DNA of 64,000 nucleotides, taken from the NCBI RefSeq assembly GCF_030009775.1, contig NZ_JASCTH010000006.1:62001-126000 (forward strand), given 5' to 3'. This document shows positions 8,457 to 20,268 of this stretch, one piece after another. The notes under the pieces are model-generated. The model had not been told where the DNA came from. It ran no database searches and worked only from the letters and a program-made list of their open reading frames with translations. The stretch is from Actinoplanes sandaracinus (GTDB taxonomy: Bacteria; Actinomycetota; Actinomycetes; Mycobacteriales; Micromonosporaceae). Within the stretch, counting starts at the first letter, position 1; every line of letters begins with the position of its first letter. Both the position numbers and the translations under genes were made by a program.

Positions 8457-9128
8457 CTACGCCTGCGGAACCTCGACGAGCAGGTACTCCAGCTGCTGCA
8501 TCACCTGCGCGGTGAGCGTGACGCCGCTCCGGGCGGCCATGAACGCGAGCGCCGACGCCGTGGGATCGGTCACGGCTGGACCCCCGAGAAGACCGGTCGC
8601 CTGCAGGGTCGGGCGGAACTGGTCCGGCTTGTTACCGCCGAGCCGGTCCGGCGCCGAGGTGTCGAGATCCAATGCGAGATCCCCGTTGCGGAAGACCACC
8701 AGACGCCCCGGTTCGCCGCCGCCACCTCGGTACGCCAAGACCTCGCCGCGGTTCTTCGAAAGCGACTTCACGAGCTCCCGGGTGACGCCGAGCGTCCCGT
8801 TGTCCTCCACGATGACCGACCAGTTACCGACCCGGCCGATGCCCATGAAGAACCGTTTCCGGGCGCCGGCCTCACCGTCACCAGGCCGGACGACCCGGTT
8901 CCAGTCCACCCGCTCGAGATCGTCGCCACCGAGTCGTTTGGTGATTTGATGCTCGGTGAGACCCCGCACCAGGGTGAAGCAGAACCCGCTGGTGAGGTCG
9001 GCGTTCCGGGCCGGCCAGGCGTAGTCCGCCGACGTCCCGGCGGAGGCGAGCGGTTCGGCGGAACCGGACGCGCCGCACCCGGCGAGGGGCACGAGCGTCA
9101 GCAGAAGTAGAGCGGAACGGCGTCTCAC
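8457..9128 (-). CDS. Lipoprotein, possibly DUF6461 family
   Basis: 223 aa. The N-terminus MRRRSALLLLTLVPLAGC is a lipoprotein signal peptide with lipobox LAGC and the lipidated cysteine at residue 18. The mature part has GFCFTLVRGLTEHQITKRLGG, resembling the start of DUF6461-type proteins common in large actinobacterial genomes. The biochemical role is unknown. The start is GTG. It is followed by the Nudix gene on the same strand after ~95 bp. Confidence 0.72.
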   Translation of the reverse strand: MRRRSALLLLTLVPLAGCGASGSAEPLASAGTSADYAWPARNADLTSGFCFTLVRGLTEHQITKRLGGDDLERVDWNRVVRPGDGEAGARKRFFMGIGRVGNWSVIVEDNGTLGVTRELVKSLSKNRGEVLAYRGGGGEPGRLVVFRNGDLALDLDTSAPDRLGGNKPDQFRPTLQATGLLGGPAVTDPTASALAFMAARSGVTLTAQVMQQLEYLLVEVPQA

Positions 9129-9736
9129 CGGTCTAGTAGATCAAAGATCGTGGCTCCGTACCGTCCCCGGCATGGTTAAGGCCAATTGGCCAACCGGCGT
9201 CGCGTGCCCCGGTGCAGGAATCCCACCTCGCCGGGGCGACCCGCCCGTGCCGCAGTGCGGCATCGACATCAAGGACGGCCACTATGTGGCGTCCCCATAT
9301 CGTTATAAAACAGTCACCCCTGAGTGCCCGGCCAGCCGAGCGGCGCAAGGTGAGCGAAGCCGCCTGCACTGAAAACGGCTGAGAGGTCGTCTCGCCTCGT
9401 GAGCTCGGCTGCCGACACCCCGCAATAGGGCTTCCCCGGGATCGGCCGTCACCGCGGATCTGAGGGCTGCCACATGCCCGCCGGCGCCCCCGCTATCGCT
9501 CGCTCCACATAGCTTGGTCGTCCGATTCAGCCCTGCCGAATCGAGTACGGGACCCGCAGCAGCCCCGAAGGCGCCGACGAGTCCTCAGTGAACGGTGCCT
9601 GTCGACCGCCCGAGCCGACGACGGGATCCATCACTCGATCGCCATGAGGCGCGGGTGCGGGGCTCGGCCCCGGAAGCAGAAATGACGAGTGGCCCCGGGT
9701 CCGCGCTGTCCGCGGACGAGGGCCACTCGTCAGTCG
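9129..9736. other. Non-coding spacer between the lipoprotein gene and tRNA-Ala
   Basis: About 600 bp without a convincing gene. A somewhat AT-richer patch around 9295-9315 could hold a promoter, but no clear -35/-10 pair stands out. The last ~75 bp are copy A of a hairpin repeat that also follows tRNA-Ile. Confidence 0.5.
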
Positions 9737-9738
9737 TG
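9661..9738 (-). repeat. tRNA-associated hairpin repeat, copy A (terminator-like)
   Basis: About 78 bp immediately 3' of tRNA-Ala, closely matching copy B 3' of tRNA-Ile. It has a perfect 13-bp stem, TGACGAGTGGCCC (9683-9695) with GGGCCACTCGTCA (9720-9732), and an inner GTCCGCG/CGCGGAC stem. Position and structure suggest a transcription terminator or processing signal for the tRNA. Confidence 0.75.
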
Positions 9739-9809
9739 GAGCCCAGGGGACTCGAACCCCTAACCCCCGCCTTGCAAAGGCGGTGCTCTGCCAGTTGAGC
9801 TAGGGCCCC
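9737..9809 (-). tRNA. tRNA-Ala (anticodon TGC)
   Basis: 73 nt, minus strand. The acceptor stem GGGGCCC pairs with GGGCTCC (one G-T pair). The D-arm reads AGCTCAACTGGCAGAGC, the anticodon stem CCGCC/GGCGG encloses TTTGCAA, and the T-arm contains GGTTCGAGTCC. The anticodon TGC reads alanine codons. CCA is not fully encoded. Confidence 0.97.
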
Positions 9810-9819
9810 GTAACCGCCG

Positions 9820-9948
9820 TCACCGCAGATCGGGCGCCGTGGTCGCCTCGTGCCAGAGCGCGCGCTCGTCACTGGAGGCCTTGACCTTCTTGACCACCAG
9901 AGCCGCCACCCCGACGACACCAGCAATGATGAGGAGCTTCTTCAACAC
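9820..9948 (-). CDS. DLW-39 family small protein
   Basis: 42 aa, reading VLKKLLIIAGVVGVAALVVK and then KVKASSDERALWHEATTAPDLR. A single membrane helix is followed by a basic stretch and a conserved DERALWHEATTAPDL tail. It matches the small actinobacterial family named for its DLW motif and length of 39, encoded near the gyrA-adjacent tRNAs. The function is unknown. The start is GTG at 9948. It lies between tRNA-Ala and copy B of the hairpin repeat. Confidence 0.8.
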   Translation of the reverse strand: MLKKLLIIAGVVGVAALVVKKVKASSDERALWHEATTAPDLR

Positions 9949-10085
9949 TGAACTGCCACCCCTTACCCGCTGCCCGGAAAGAACAGGTCCGCGTACAAAC
10001 ATGGTTGGTGGAAGTTGAAGCCGCAAGAAGGAACCTGAGCGACTCGAACCAGCCACCGCACCCACCGTAACGCGGGGTTTCCGGG

Positions 10086-10162
10086 GGCTCGGCCCCCGGA
10101 GCAGAAATGACGAGTGACCCCGGTCCGCGCACTCCGCGGACAAGGGCCACCTGTCACTCGTG
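10086..10162 (-). repeat. tRNA-associated hairpin repeat, copy B
   Basis: The second copy of the repeat following tRNA-Ala. The outer stem is imperfect here (TGACGAGTGACCC at 10108-10120 against GGGCCACCTGTCA at 10144-10156), while the inner GTCCGCG/CGCGGAC stem is kept. It follows tRNA-Ile directly on the minus strand. Confidence 0.72.
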
Positions 10163-10234
10163 GGGCTAGATGGAATCGAACCATCGACCTCAGAGTTATC
10201 AGCTCTGCGCTCTAACCGACTGAGCTATAGCCCC
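10161..10234 (-). tRNA. tRNA-Ile (anticodon GAT)
   Basis: 74 nt, minus strand. The acceptor GGGGCTA pairs with TAGCCCC. The D-arm reads AGCTCAGTCGGTTAGAGC, the anticodon stem CAGAG/CTCTG encloses CTGATAA, and the T-arm contains GGTTCGATTCC. GAT reads isoleucine ATC/ATT. The order gyrB-gyrA-DUF3566-tRNA-Ile-tRNA-Ala is the usual actinobacterial one. Confidence 0.97.
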
Positions 10235-10261
10235 TCAACTGCGAAGAGAACGTTACCGCAT

Positions 10262-10299
10262 CGGGTTGCGGGCCTCCAAGCGGGGGTACCCGCAACCCG
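10262..10299 (-). terminator. Hairpin terminator after the gyrA-DUF3566 operon
   Basis: A perfect 11-bp inverted repeat CGGGTTGCGGG (10262-10272) / CCCGCAACCCG (10289-10299), with further pairing outside it, lies 14 bp beyond the DUF3566 stop and before tRNA-Ile. Confidence 0.65.
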
Positions 10300-10312
10300 G
10301 TGATGCGGATCG

Positions 10313-11209
10313 TCAGTCGCGCTCGGCCAGAGTGAGCTCGATACCGCCGACAAGGTCGGCGCAAACGTTGTAAATGAAGGCGCTCAGAGTGGCCAGCGCG
10401 GTGAAGAGAACCACGTTGACGGCACCGATGAGCATCGACGTGCCGATGACGCCCCAAGCGGTGATCCGGAAGGTGCCGCTGGAGCTTCCCTCGGTGCCGC
10501 CGCTGGCGGTGACCAGGTCCTGAAGGTTGCCGTTGACCGAGCTCCACACGCCCATCGTGTCGAGGGCGAGGTAGAGCACCGACGTCGCGACGACCACCAC
10601 GATGAAGAGCACGATCGACACGGCGAACGCGAACTTCATGACCGACCAGGGGTCGATCCGCTTCAGGTTCAGCCGGGCACGGCGCGGGCCCCGCGCCGCG
10701 GCCGACGACACCGTGGAGCGGGCGGACCGCACAGCCTCGGAGACACGGGCCGCCCCGACCGCGGCCGCACCGCCGGCCGGAGCCGGCGCGGAGCCGGCGC
10801 GCTGCTTGGCCGCACCGGGTGCGGTCGCCGGCGCCGCCGGCGAGGTGGTCGGACGCGGCGCGGTCCCCTGCGTCGTCGCGGCGGGAGCACTGACGGGGGT
10901 ACGACCAGAGGTCGCACCCGGCGCCGCACCCTTGCCCTTGGTGACGACCGGCACGGAGGCCGAGCCCTTCACCGGGGGCTGCACACTGGGACGCTTCGCC
11001 TCGGCGCCGTCGGTGCCGGCGGCCGGTTCACCCGGGGGCGGGGCCATGCCCGGCGCCCGAGTGAACTTCGGCGGGGACGGGGCGTCGGCGGGGACAGCGG
11101 CACGCCCTGTGGTCTCGCGACCGTTCGGTGCGGCAGCGTCTTTCTTCGCCGCATCGTCCGGAGTCGCTGAGGTCCCCGGGCCCCCCGACTTCGCCTGTGT
11201 CTCCGGCAT
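10313..11209 (-). CDS. DUF3566 membrane protein downstream of gyrA
   Basis: 298 aa. The first ~170 residues are low-complexity Ala/Pro/Gly/Thr and predicted disordered and cytoplasmic. The C-terminal ~120 residues are the DUF3566 domain with two membrane helices (about 190-212 and 255-280). The gene at this position is conserved in actinobacteria (Rv0007 in M. tuberculosis); in related proteins a role in cell-envelope growth has been suggested. I chose ATG 11209, preceded by AGGA; a TTG one codon upstream is possible. It overlaps or abuts the gyrA stop, so it is in the gyrA operon. Confidence 0.85.
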   Translation of the reverse strand: MPETQAKSGGPGTSATPDDAAKKDAAAPNGRETTGRAAVPADAPSPPKFTRAPGMAPPPGEPAAGTDGAEAKRPSVQPPVKGSASVPVVTKGKGAAPGATSGRTPVSAPAATTQGTAPRPTTSPAAPATAPGAAKQRAGSAPAPAGGAAAVGAARVSEAVRSARSTVSSAAARGPRRARLNLKRIDPWSVMKFAFAVSIVLFIVVVVATSVLYLALDTMGVWSSVNGNLQDLVTASGGTEGSSSGTFRITAWGVIGTSMLIGAVNVVLFTALATLSAFIYNVCADLVGGIELTLAERD

Positions 11210-11212
11210 CAA

Positions 11213-13726
11213 CTAGTCCTGTTCGTCAGGCTCGTCGGCATTGCGAGCAAGCGCCACGATGGTTACACCTTCTGGGAGGTCCATCAGCTTGACCCCCATT
11301 GTGTTCCGATCCCGTGTGCGCCGTACAGGCTTCACGGGAGTCCGGATGACACCACCATTGCTGGTGATGGCAAACAGTTCATCCTCCGGGCTGATCACCA
11401 GAGCGCCGACTAGTCCACCACGACGCTCAGTGATCTTGGCGGTCAGCACCCCCTTACCGCCACGTCCCTGTACGGGATACTCCTCGATGGGCGTGCGCTT
11501 CGCATACCCACCGTTGGTGGCGACCAACACATCCATGCCCTCGCGAACGACTTCCATCGCGAGAAGCTCGTCGTTGTCGCCGAAGCGCATGCCGATCACA
11601 CCGGACGTCGCGCGGCCCATCGGGCGCAGCGCCTCGTCGGTGGCGTTGAATCGGATGGCCTGGGCTTTCTTGGAGACCAACAGCAGGTCCTCCTCCGAAG
11701 CCGCCAGCGCCGCGCCCACCAATTCGTCATCCTCCCGCAAGTTGATGGCGATGATGCCACCGCTGCGGTTGGAGTCAAATTCCTCCAGGCGCGTCTTCTT
11801 CACGAGCCCATTCTTGGTGGCGAGCACAAGGTAGGGCGCGACCTGGTAGTTCGGGATCTGGATGACCTGCGCGATGTGCTCATCCGGCTGGAACGCGAGC
11901 AGGTTCGCGACGTGCTGACCCTTCGCCACCCGGCTTGCTTCGGGCAGTTCGTAGGCTTTTGCCCGGTAAACCCGGCCCTTGTTCGTGAAGAACAGCATCC
12001 AGTCGTGCGTCGAGATGACGAAGAAGTGCGACACGATGTCGTCCTGGCGCAGTGTGGCGCCGCTCACTCCCTTGCCGCCACGCTTCTGCGACCGGTACAG
12101 ATCGGTCTTGGTGCGCTTGGCATAACCGGTTCGTGTGATCGTCACCACAACGTCTTCCCGGACGATGAGGTCTTCCATCGAGACCTCGCCGTCGAACGGG
12201 ATGATCTGGGTGCGCCGGTCGTCACCGAACTTCTGGACGATCTCGGCCAGTTCCTCGGAGACGATCGTCCGCTGCCGCTCCGGTTTCGCCAGGATGTCCT
12301 TGAAGTCGGCGATCTCAAGCTCGATCTTGACCAGCTCGTCGATGATCCGCTGCCGCTCCAGGGCGGCCAGGCGGCGCAGCTGCATGTCGAGGATCGCGGT
12401 GGCCTGGATCTCGTCGACGTCGAGCAGCGTCATCAGGCCCTGACGCGAGTCCTCCACCGTGGGCGAGCGCCGGATGAGGGCGATGACCTCGTCCAGCATG
12501 TCCAGCGCCTTGCCCAGACCGCGCAGGATGTGGGCCCGCTCTTCGGCCTTACGCAGGCGGTACGCGGTCCGCCGCTGGATGACCTCGATCTGGTGCTCGA
12601 CGTAGTAGCGGATGAACTGGGCCAGGTTCAGCGTGCGGGGCACGCCGTCGACCAGCGCCAGCATGTTGGCGCCGAACGTCTCCTGCAGCTGGGTGTGCTT
12701 GTAGAGGTTGTTCAGCACCACCTTGGCGACCGCGTCACGCTTGAGCACGAGGATCAGGCGCATGCCGGTACGGCCGGAAGACTCGTCCCGGATGTCCGCG
12801 ATGCCGGTGAGCTTGCCTTCCTTGACCAGCTCGGCGATCCGCTCGGCGAGGTTGTCCGGGTTCACCTGGTACGGCAGCTCGGTCACCACGAGACACGGCC
12901 GGCCTCGCGCGTCCTCCTCGACCTCGACCACCGCGCGCATCCGGATCGACCCACGACCGGTCCGGTACGCGTCCTGGATCGCCTGCTGTCCGACGATCAG
13001 GCCCTTGGTCGGGAAGTCCGGGCCCTTGACGAACTCGAGCAGCGCCTCGAGGGTGGTGGCCTCGTCGACCTCCGGGTTGTCCAGGCACCACTGCACGGCC
13101 GTGGCGATCTCGCGCAGGTTGTGCGGCGGGATCTTCGTGGCCATGCCGACGGCGATGCCCTCGGACCCGTTGACCAGCAGGTTCGGGAAGCGGGCCGGCA
13201 GGATCGTCGGCTCTTTGGTGCGGCCGTCGTAGTTGTCCTGCATGTTGACGGTGTCTTCGTCGATGTCCCGCAGCATCTCCATCGCCAGCGGGGACAGCTT
13301 CGACTCGGTGTACCGCATGGCGGCCGGCGGGTCGTTACCCGGCGAACCGAAGTTGCCGTTGCCGTCGATCAGCGGGTAACGCAGCGACCAGATCTGGCCC
13401 ATCCGGACCAGGGCGTCGTAGATCGACGAGTCGCCGTGCGGGTGGTAGTTGCCCATCACGTCGCCGACGACACGGGCGCACTTGACGTAGCCGCGGTCGG
13501 GGCGGAAGCCGGCGTCGTACATCGCGTAGAGGATCTTGCGGTGCACCGGCTTGAGGCCGTCGCGGACGTCGGGCAACGCGCGGCCGACGATGACGCTCAT
13601 CGCGTAGTCGAGGTACGAGCGCTGCATCTCGACCTCGAGGCCGACCGGCTCGACGCGCTGGCTCACACCGCCGCCGATGTCGCCTAGGATCTCGTCGCCG
13701 TCGGGGGGCTCAGGAGTGTCAGTCAC
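11213..13726 (-). CDS. gyrA: DNA gyrase subunit A
   Basis: 837 aa, the breakage-reunion subunit of gyrase. The catalytic tyrosine is in [10 protein letters not shown] (Y139). The quinolone-determining region reads [10 protein letters not shown] with serine at 100 and aspartate at 104, the sensitive-type residues. The C-terminal half (from about 520) is the beta-pinwheel with the GyrA-box QKRGGKG and a second QGRGGKG copy. The tail DEPDEQD is acidic. It lies 109 bp downstream of gyrB on the same strand, with a DnaA box between them. Confidence 0.98.
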   Translation of the reverse strand: MTDTPEPPDGDEILGDIGGGVSQRVEPVGLEVEMQRSYLDYAMSVIVGRALPDVRDGLKPVHRKILYAMYDAGFRPDRGYVKCARVVGDVMGNYHPHGDSSIYDALVRMGQIWSLRYPLIDGNGNFGSPGNDPPAAMRYTESKLSPLAMEMLRDIDEDTVNMQDNYDGRTKEPTILPARFPNLLVNGSEGIAVGMATKIPPHNLREIATAVQWCLDNPEVDEATTLEALLEFVKGPDFPTKGLIVGQQAIQDAYRTGRGSIRMRAVVEVEEDARGRPCLVVTELPYQVNPDNLAERIAELVKEGKLTGIADIRDESSGRTGMRLILVLKRDAVAKVVLNNLYKHTQLQETFGANMLALVDGVPRTLNLAQFIRYYVEHQIEVIQRRTAYRLRKAEERAHILRGLGKALDMLDEVIALIRRSPTVEDSRQGLMTLLDVDEIQATAILDMQLRRLAALERQRIIDELVKIELEIADFKDILAKPERQRTIVSEELAEIVQKFGDDRRTQIIPFDGEVSMEDLIVREDVVVTITRTGYAKRTKTDLYRSQKRGGKGVSGATLRQDDIVSHFFVISTHDWMLFFTNKGRVYRAKAYELPEASRVAKGQHVANLLAFQPDEHIAQVIQIPNYQVAPYLVLATKNGLVKKTRLEEFDSNRSGGIIAINLREDDELVGAALAASEEDLLLVSKKAQAIRFNATDEALRPMGRATSGVIGMRFGDNDELLAMEVVREGMDVLVATNGGYAKRTPIEEYPVQGRGGKGVLTAKITERRGGLVGALVISPEDELFAITSNGGVIRTPVKPVRRTRDRNTMGVKLMDLPEGVTIVALARNADEPDEQD

Positions 13727-13782
13727 TTTTAACCCTTACTCAAGGTGATGCCAGGCAAATGCGGCCAGAACGGGCATATGGC

Positions 13783-13791
13783 TGTGGATAA
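13783..13791 (-). promoter_or_regulatory. DnaA box between gyrB and gyrA
   Basis: A perfect TTATCCACA (minus strand) in the 109-bp gyrB-gyrA spacer, with a near match (GTATCCACA) at 13815-13823. Two boxes in so short a spacer suggest DnaA may bind here, possibly as a local regulator. Confidence 0.55.
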
Positions 13792-13835
13792 CACTGTGGA
13801 AAGTGGGCGCACGCTGTGGATACGGCTTCCTGGAC

Positions 13836-16332
<2,497 letters not shown>

Positions 16333-16899
16333 ATGGCGCACGACAAGGGCCTGGACAACGTCGCGGTGCACTGGCCGCGGACCAATCAGTACTACGACCC
16401 GGTGGCTCCCGCCGAGTTCGTCGACTTCGGAACGATCGCGGACCGGCCTGAGATCGCGGCCCCCACCGGCGCCCTCGCGCTGCACATCGCCAAGACCGGC
16501 ACGGTGCGCGCCACCGCGTACACCGAACTCGTCGATCTTCTCCTCGGGCTGGAGGGGGTTCTCTACGCCACCGACGCCGCCGCCGAGGACGAGGACCCGG
16601 TCATCGACCCGGACGGCTGCGCGTGGATCGCCGGCGGCCTGGAGCGTTTCGTCGAGGGGCACGAGAAGTTCGGCGACCTGGTCACCTTCGACACCGTCAC
16701 CGAGGTGCTGAAGACGGCCATTTCCGCGGGCCGCCTCGCCGACCAGCAGTTGCGCTGGCTGGACCAGCGGCTCGCGGCGCTGCGCGACGACGCCGGAAAC
16801 TCGCCGCACTGGAGTTTCGCGCGCACCGAACTGGCGGTGCTGGCCGGCTTCTACCGCCGCTGCGCCGAACGCGGCTTCGCGATCTTCGCCGACTACTGA
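16333..16899 (+). CDS. Hypothetical protein beside gyrB
   Basis: 188 aa, soluble, with no signal peptide or membrane segment. It begins MAHDKGLDNVAVHWPRTNQYYDPV and ends RCAERGFAIFADY. I do not recognise a domain; the second half looks helical with many acidic residues. ATG 16333 has GAGGAGGGG ~10 nt upstream. It is divergent from gyrB. The stop codon lies inside a perfect 15-bp tandem duplication (16891-16920), so the second copy repeats the last two codons and the stop. Confidence 0.7.
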   Translation: MAHDKGLDNVAVHWPRTNQYYDPVAPAEFVDFGTIADRPEIAAPTGALALHIAKTGTVRATAYTELVDLLLGLEGVLYATDAAAEDEDPVIDPDGCAWIAGGLERFVEGHEKFGDLVTFDTVTEVLKTAISAGRLADQQLRWLDQRLAALRDDAGNSPHWSFARTELAVLAGFYRRCAERGFAIFADY

Positions 16900-16974
16900 G
16901 CGACCGACTACTGAGCGACCGGCCACTGAGCGGCGCACCGAGCGAGTCCGGCGACGGAGCCGTCGCGACGGCTT

Positions 16975-17442
16975 CTAGGACCGGCGGACCAGCCAGGTCA
17001 CGCCACCGGCGACAGCCATCAGGACCAGAGTCGTCCCACCCCAGAAGATCATCCGGGTACGGTCTCCGCCCGTGCCGTGTCCGGCTGACAGCAGTTCGTT
17101 GCCGTCGCACGAGTTGGTCTCGCCGTCGGTCGCGAACACGCGGTACCGGCCGCCCTCGACGAACTTGTATCCACAGGACGCACTGCTCTTCATGGTGACG
17201 AGCGTCACCGTCTTGCCCGCCTCGCCCTTGAGGACCGACTCGACGGCGAACTCGACCTTGACCTCGTTGCCGAGCCAGCCGGCGTCCACGTCGTCGGCCA
17301 CCCCGACGAACGCCGTGTCGGACCGCTCGACCGGATCGAAGCCGGTGGCACACGAACACGCCCAGGCGGGCTGAGCGGCGATCGGAACAGGCGCCAGCAC
17401 GAGCAGCAGGAGAACAAGGGCGCGGCGCAGATGCAAGGTCAT
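16975..17442 (-). CDS. Secreted/membrane-anchored protein with CSC N-terminus (NTR/TIMP-like)
   Basis: 155 aa. A signal peptide covers residues 1-27 (RRALVLLLLVLAPVPIAAQPAWA). The mature protein begins CSC and has further cysteines (SCGYKF and NSCDG). A C-terminal membrane helix (about 133-150) ends in RRS. A Cys-Ser-Cys just after the signal peptide followed by beta-strand-rich sequence resembles the netrin/TIMP-type fold found in some actinobacterial surface proteins. It is probably anchored outside the membrane; the function is unknown. ATG 17442 is chosen because the signal peptide starts there. Confidence 0.7.
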   Translation of the reverse strand: MTLHLRRALVLLLLVLAPVPIAAQPAWACSCATGFDPVERSDTAFVGVADDVDAGWLGNEVKVEFAVESVLKGEAGKTVTLVTMKSSASCGYKFVEGGRYRVFATDGETNSCDGNELLSAGHGTGGDRTRMIFWGGTTLVLMAVAGGVTWLVRRS

Positions 17443-17474
17443 ACGGCTCTGACGCGGGGCGGCCCGGATCGGTT

Positions 17475-18233
17475 TCAGCCGTAGGTGTCGCGCGGGCCGC
17501 GCCCCTGCACGCGCCGTGGGCCACGGTTCCACGACGGCGCCGCCGGCCCATGGATGTTGAGCCGGGTCACCACGTTGTTGCCGACCTCGCCGGCGATCTG
17601 CCGCAGGAGGGTGGCGGCGAGCAGGCGCAGTTGCGTCGCCCAGGCGGTCGACTCGGCCTCGACGGTCAGCACGCCGCCCTCGAGCCGTACCGGGCGGCTG
17701 TGCGCGGCGATGTCCGGGCCGACCACCTTCTCCCAGGCGCCGAACACGGTGGCCTCGGCTTTCGGTTTCTCCCAGCCGCGCGCCTTGACCAGGCGCTCCA
17801 GCATCGCGCCGAACAGCTGTGGATCGCGGGGGTCCGGCCCCGGCCCGGAATAGCCGCGCAGCCGCCGGCCACTGCCCGGTCCGGTGCCGGTCCGGCGGCG
17901 TGGTTTCTGCGCGGCCTCGCGGCGCCGCGCCAGCGCGGCGTCGAGCACCGCGCGGGCCAGGTCCGGCCCGGCGAGATCCCCCTTGTCCACAGGTTGTGGA
18001 GAAGGCGCCGGGTCGGCGGCCCCTTTTCCGGGGGTACGGGGACCGCCCGCCCCACCGTCGGCCTCCCGTGGACGCGAACTGCCCCCAGAGTCGCGCGACG
18101 AGCCCCGGAGTTCCCGGTCCTCATCCACCCCTGCCCAAAGATCCCCCAGGGCCTCAGTGAGGCGCTGAGGCCGCTCCTGCGGCCCCGGCGACTCTCCGCC
18201 GGACGACCGATCGCGATCAGACTCACGAGACAC
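17475..18233 (-). CDS. dciA: DciA-type helicase loader protein (DUF721)
   Basis: 252 aa. The C-terminal DUF721/DciA domain (about 150-240) contains [24 protein letters not shown] and [17 protein letters not shown]. DciA helps recruit or load the replicative helicase DnaB in bacteria lacking DnaC. The N-terminal ~130 residues are low-complexity and charged. The GTG at 18233 overlaps the recF stop by 11 bp, so translation is probably coupled. It lies between recF and gyrB as in M. tuberculosis (Rv0004). Confidence 0.9.
   Translation of the reverse strand: MSRESDRDRSSGGESPGPQERPQRLTEALGDLWAGVDEDRELRGSSRDSGGSSRPREADGGAGGPRTPGKGAADPAPSPQPVDKGDLAGPDLARAVLDAALARRREAAQKPRRRTGTGPGSGRRLRGYSGPGPDPRDPQLFGAMLERLVKARGWEKPKAEATVFGAWEKVVGPDIAAHSRPVRLEGGVLTVEAESTAWATQLRLLAATLLRQIAGEVGNNVVTRLNIHGPAAPSWNRGPRRVQGRGPRDTYG
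17983..17991 (+). promoter_or_regulatory. DnaA-box match inside dciA
   Basis: A perfect TTGTCCACA, the GC-shifted actinobacterial DnaA box, lies within the dciA coding sequence about 4 kb from oriC. It may be chance or a DnaA-titration site. Confidence 0.35.
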
Positions 18234-19353
18234 GGGTCACCGTTCCTGTCACCACGTCGAAGCGGGCGCCGCTCAGGCTCGGGGGCACGTCCTCGGCGAC
18301 GGCACACGTCACCAGGAGCTGGGCCGCGTCCGACACCAGGCCGGCGAGCCGGTCGCGGCGGCCGGCGTCCAACTCGGCGAACACGTCGTCGAGCACCAGC
18401 ACCGGTTCGATGCCGTCGGAACGCAGCAGGTCATAGGCGGCCAGCCGCAGCGCCAGCGCGAACGTCGAGGACTCGCCGTGGCTCGCGTAACCCTTGACGG
18501 GCAGGTCGCCCAGTTGCAGGGCGAGATCGTCGCGATGCGGGCCGACCAGGGTCGTCCCCCGCTCGATCTCCGCCGGCCGGCGCTCGCCCAGCCGTTCCAG
18601 GATCGCCTCCCGCAGCGCGGGCCGCTCCGCCGGCAGCGGATCACCGAGCCGGGAGGCGTACGAGATCGCGGCCGCCGTCCGCCCGGCAGCCACCGCGTCG
18701 TAGGCCTTGGTCAGGTGTGGCCCGAGCGCGGCCACCAGCTCCAGCCGCCCGGCCAGCAACTCGGCGCCGTGATGGGCGAGGTGCTGGTCCCAGACCTCCA
18801 GCGTCGAGAGGTCCTGCCCGCGGTTGCCGCCGACCTTGCGGGTCAGGTACGCCGTCCGCAGCAGGGCGTTGCGCTGTTTCACCACCCGGTCGTAGTCGGC
18901 ACGCACCCCGGCGAACCGGGGCTGGCGGGCGACCAGCAGGTCGTCGAGATAGCGGCGGCGCTCGGACGGGTCACCCCGGACCAGTTCCAGGTCCTCCGGA
19001 GCGAACAGCACCATGCGCAGGGCGCCGAGCACCTCGCGCGGGCGGCGCACCGGCGAACGGTTCAGCCGGGCCCGGTTCGCCCGGCCCGGCACCAGCTCCA
19101 GCTCGACCAGCAGCTCACGTCCCTCATGGACGATCGCGGTACGGATCACCGCCGAGGCGGCGCCGGCGCGGACCAGCGGAGCGTCGGTGGCCACCCGGTG
19201 ACTGTCCAGAGTGGCCACATAGCCGAGCGCCTCGATCAGGTTGGTCTTGCCCGTGCCGTTGCGCCCGACGAACACGGACACGCCGGGGTCGAGATCGACC
19301 GCCACCCGCTCATAGGAACGGAAGTCGGTGAGCTCGACCCGGCGTACGTGCAT
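18223..19353 (-). CDS. recF: DNA replication and repair protein RecF
   Basis: 376 aa, an SMC-like ATPase that helps RecR/RecO load RecA on gapped DNA. Walker [10 protein letters not shown] is at residues 30-38 and Walker [13 protein letters not shown] near 315-326, with [12 protein letters not shown] upstream as the signature region. The length is normal. It sits 3 bp from gnd and overlaps dciA, in a minus-strand dnaN-gnd-recF-dciA-gyrB-gyrA series. Confidence 0.96.
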   Translation of the reverse strand: MHVRRVELTDFRSYERVAVDLDPGVSVFVGRNGTGKTNLIEALGYVATLDSHRVATDAPLVRAGAASAVIRTAIVHEGRELLVELELVPGRANRARLNRSPVRRPREVLGALRMVLFAPEDLELVRGDPSERRRYLDDLLVARQPRFAGVRADYDRVVKQRNALLRTAYLTRKVGGNRGQDLSTLEVWDQHLAHHGAELLAGRLELVAALGPHLTKAYDAVAAGRTAAAISYASRLGDPLPAERPALREAILERLGERRPAEIERGTTLVGPHRDDLALQLGDLPVKGYASHGESSTFALALRLAAYDLLRSDGIEPVLVLDDVFAELDAGRRDRLAGLVSDAAQLLVTCAVAEDVPPSLSGARFDVVTGTVTRVS

Positions 19354-19356
19354 GAA

Positions 19357-20229
19357 TCAGCGCTTGACGGCGTGGCCACCGAACTGCTGACGCAGCGCGG
19401 CGACGGCCTTCATGGCCGGAGAGTCCTCCTGGCGGGACTGGAACCGGGCGAACAGCGACGCGGCGATGACGTGGGCCGGCACTGCGAGGCGCACGGCCTC
19501 GTCGACGGTCCAGCGGCCCTCACCGGTGTCGTCCGCGTAGCCCTTGAGCGCGTCGAGTTCCGGGTCTTCGTCGAGAGCCCGGTCCAGCAGGTCGAGCAGC
19601 CAGGACTTGACGACGCTGCCCTCCCGCCAGCTCTTGATCACGGCGGGCACGTCGTGCACGTACTCGGAGGCCTTGAGGATCTCGTAGCCCTCGGCGTACG
19701 CGTGCATCAGGCCGTACTCGATGCCGTTGTGCACCATCTTGGCGTAGTGCCCGGCGCCGTGGGTGCCGGCGTGCGCGAAGCCGAACTCACCGATCGGCTT
19801 GAGCGCCTCGAAGATCGGCTTGCAGTGCTCCACCTGGGCGGCGTCACCACCGACCATCAGCGCATAGCCGTTCTTGATGCCCCACACACCGCCGGAGACA
19901 CCGACGTCGAGGTAGTGGATGCCCTTGACCGCCAGGCGCTCGGCACGCGGGGCGTCGTCGGTGAACTTCGAGTTGCCACCGTCGATGATGATGTCGCCGG
20001 CTTCGAGGACCTCGGCGAGCTGGTTGATCGTGTCCTCGGTGATCTTGCCGGACGGCACCATGGTCCACACGACCCGCGGCGCGGCCAGCTTCTCGGCCAG
20101 TTCAGCCAGGCTGGCAGCGTCGCTTACTTCCAGGTTCTGGTCGTATCCGACGACTTCGTGCCCCGCTGCACGCAGTCGTTCCCGCATGTTGCCACCCATG
20201 CGGCCGAGACCGATCAGGCCGAGTTGCAT
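19357..20229 (-). CDS. gnd: 6-phosphogluconate dehydrogenase, short (YqeC-type) form
   Basis: 290 aa. The N-terminal Rossmann motif is GLGRMGGNM. Family motifs VGVSGGVWGIKNGYALM and GAGHYAKMVHNGIEYGLM (catalytic Lys and His/Asn region) are present. It oxidatively decarboxylates 6-phosphogluconate to ribulose 5-phosphate. At ~290 aa it belongs to the short class, often NAD-preferring, not the ~470-aa form. Its place between dnaN and recF is typical of actinomycetes such as Streptomyces. Confidence 0.93.
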   Translation of the reverse strand: MQLGLIGLGRMGGNMRERLRAAGHEVVGYDQNLEVSDAASLAELAEKLAAPRVVWTMVPSGKITEDTINQLAEVLEAGDIIIDGGNSKFTDDAPRAERLAVKGIHYLDVGVSGGVWGIKNGYALMVGGDAAQVEHCKPIFEALKPIGEFGFAHAGTHGAGHYAKMVHNGIEYGLMHAYAEGYEILKASEYVHDVPAVIKSWREGSVVKSWLLDLLDRALDEDPELDALKGYADDTGEGRWTVDEAVRLAVPAHVIAASLFARFQSRQEDSPAMKAVAALRQQFGGHAVKR

Positions 20230-20268
20230 GGTGATCTCCCTAGATGAGCGATTGGTTCAAGCTCAGTA

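Noticed and set aside
11876..13687. 603-codon plus-strand open frame opposite gyrA
   Set aside because: Shadow of gyrA; the product is Val/Asp/Leu/His-rich with no domain.
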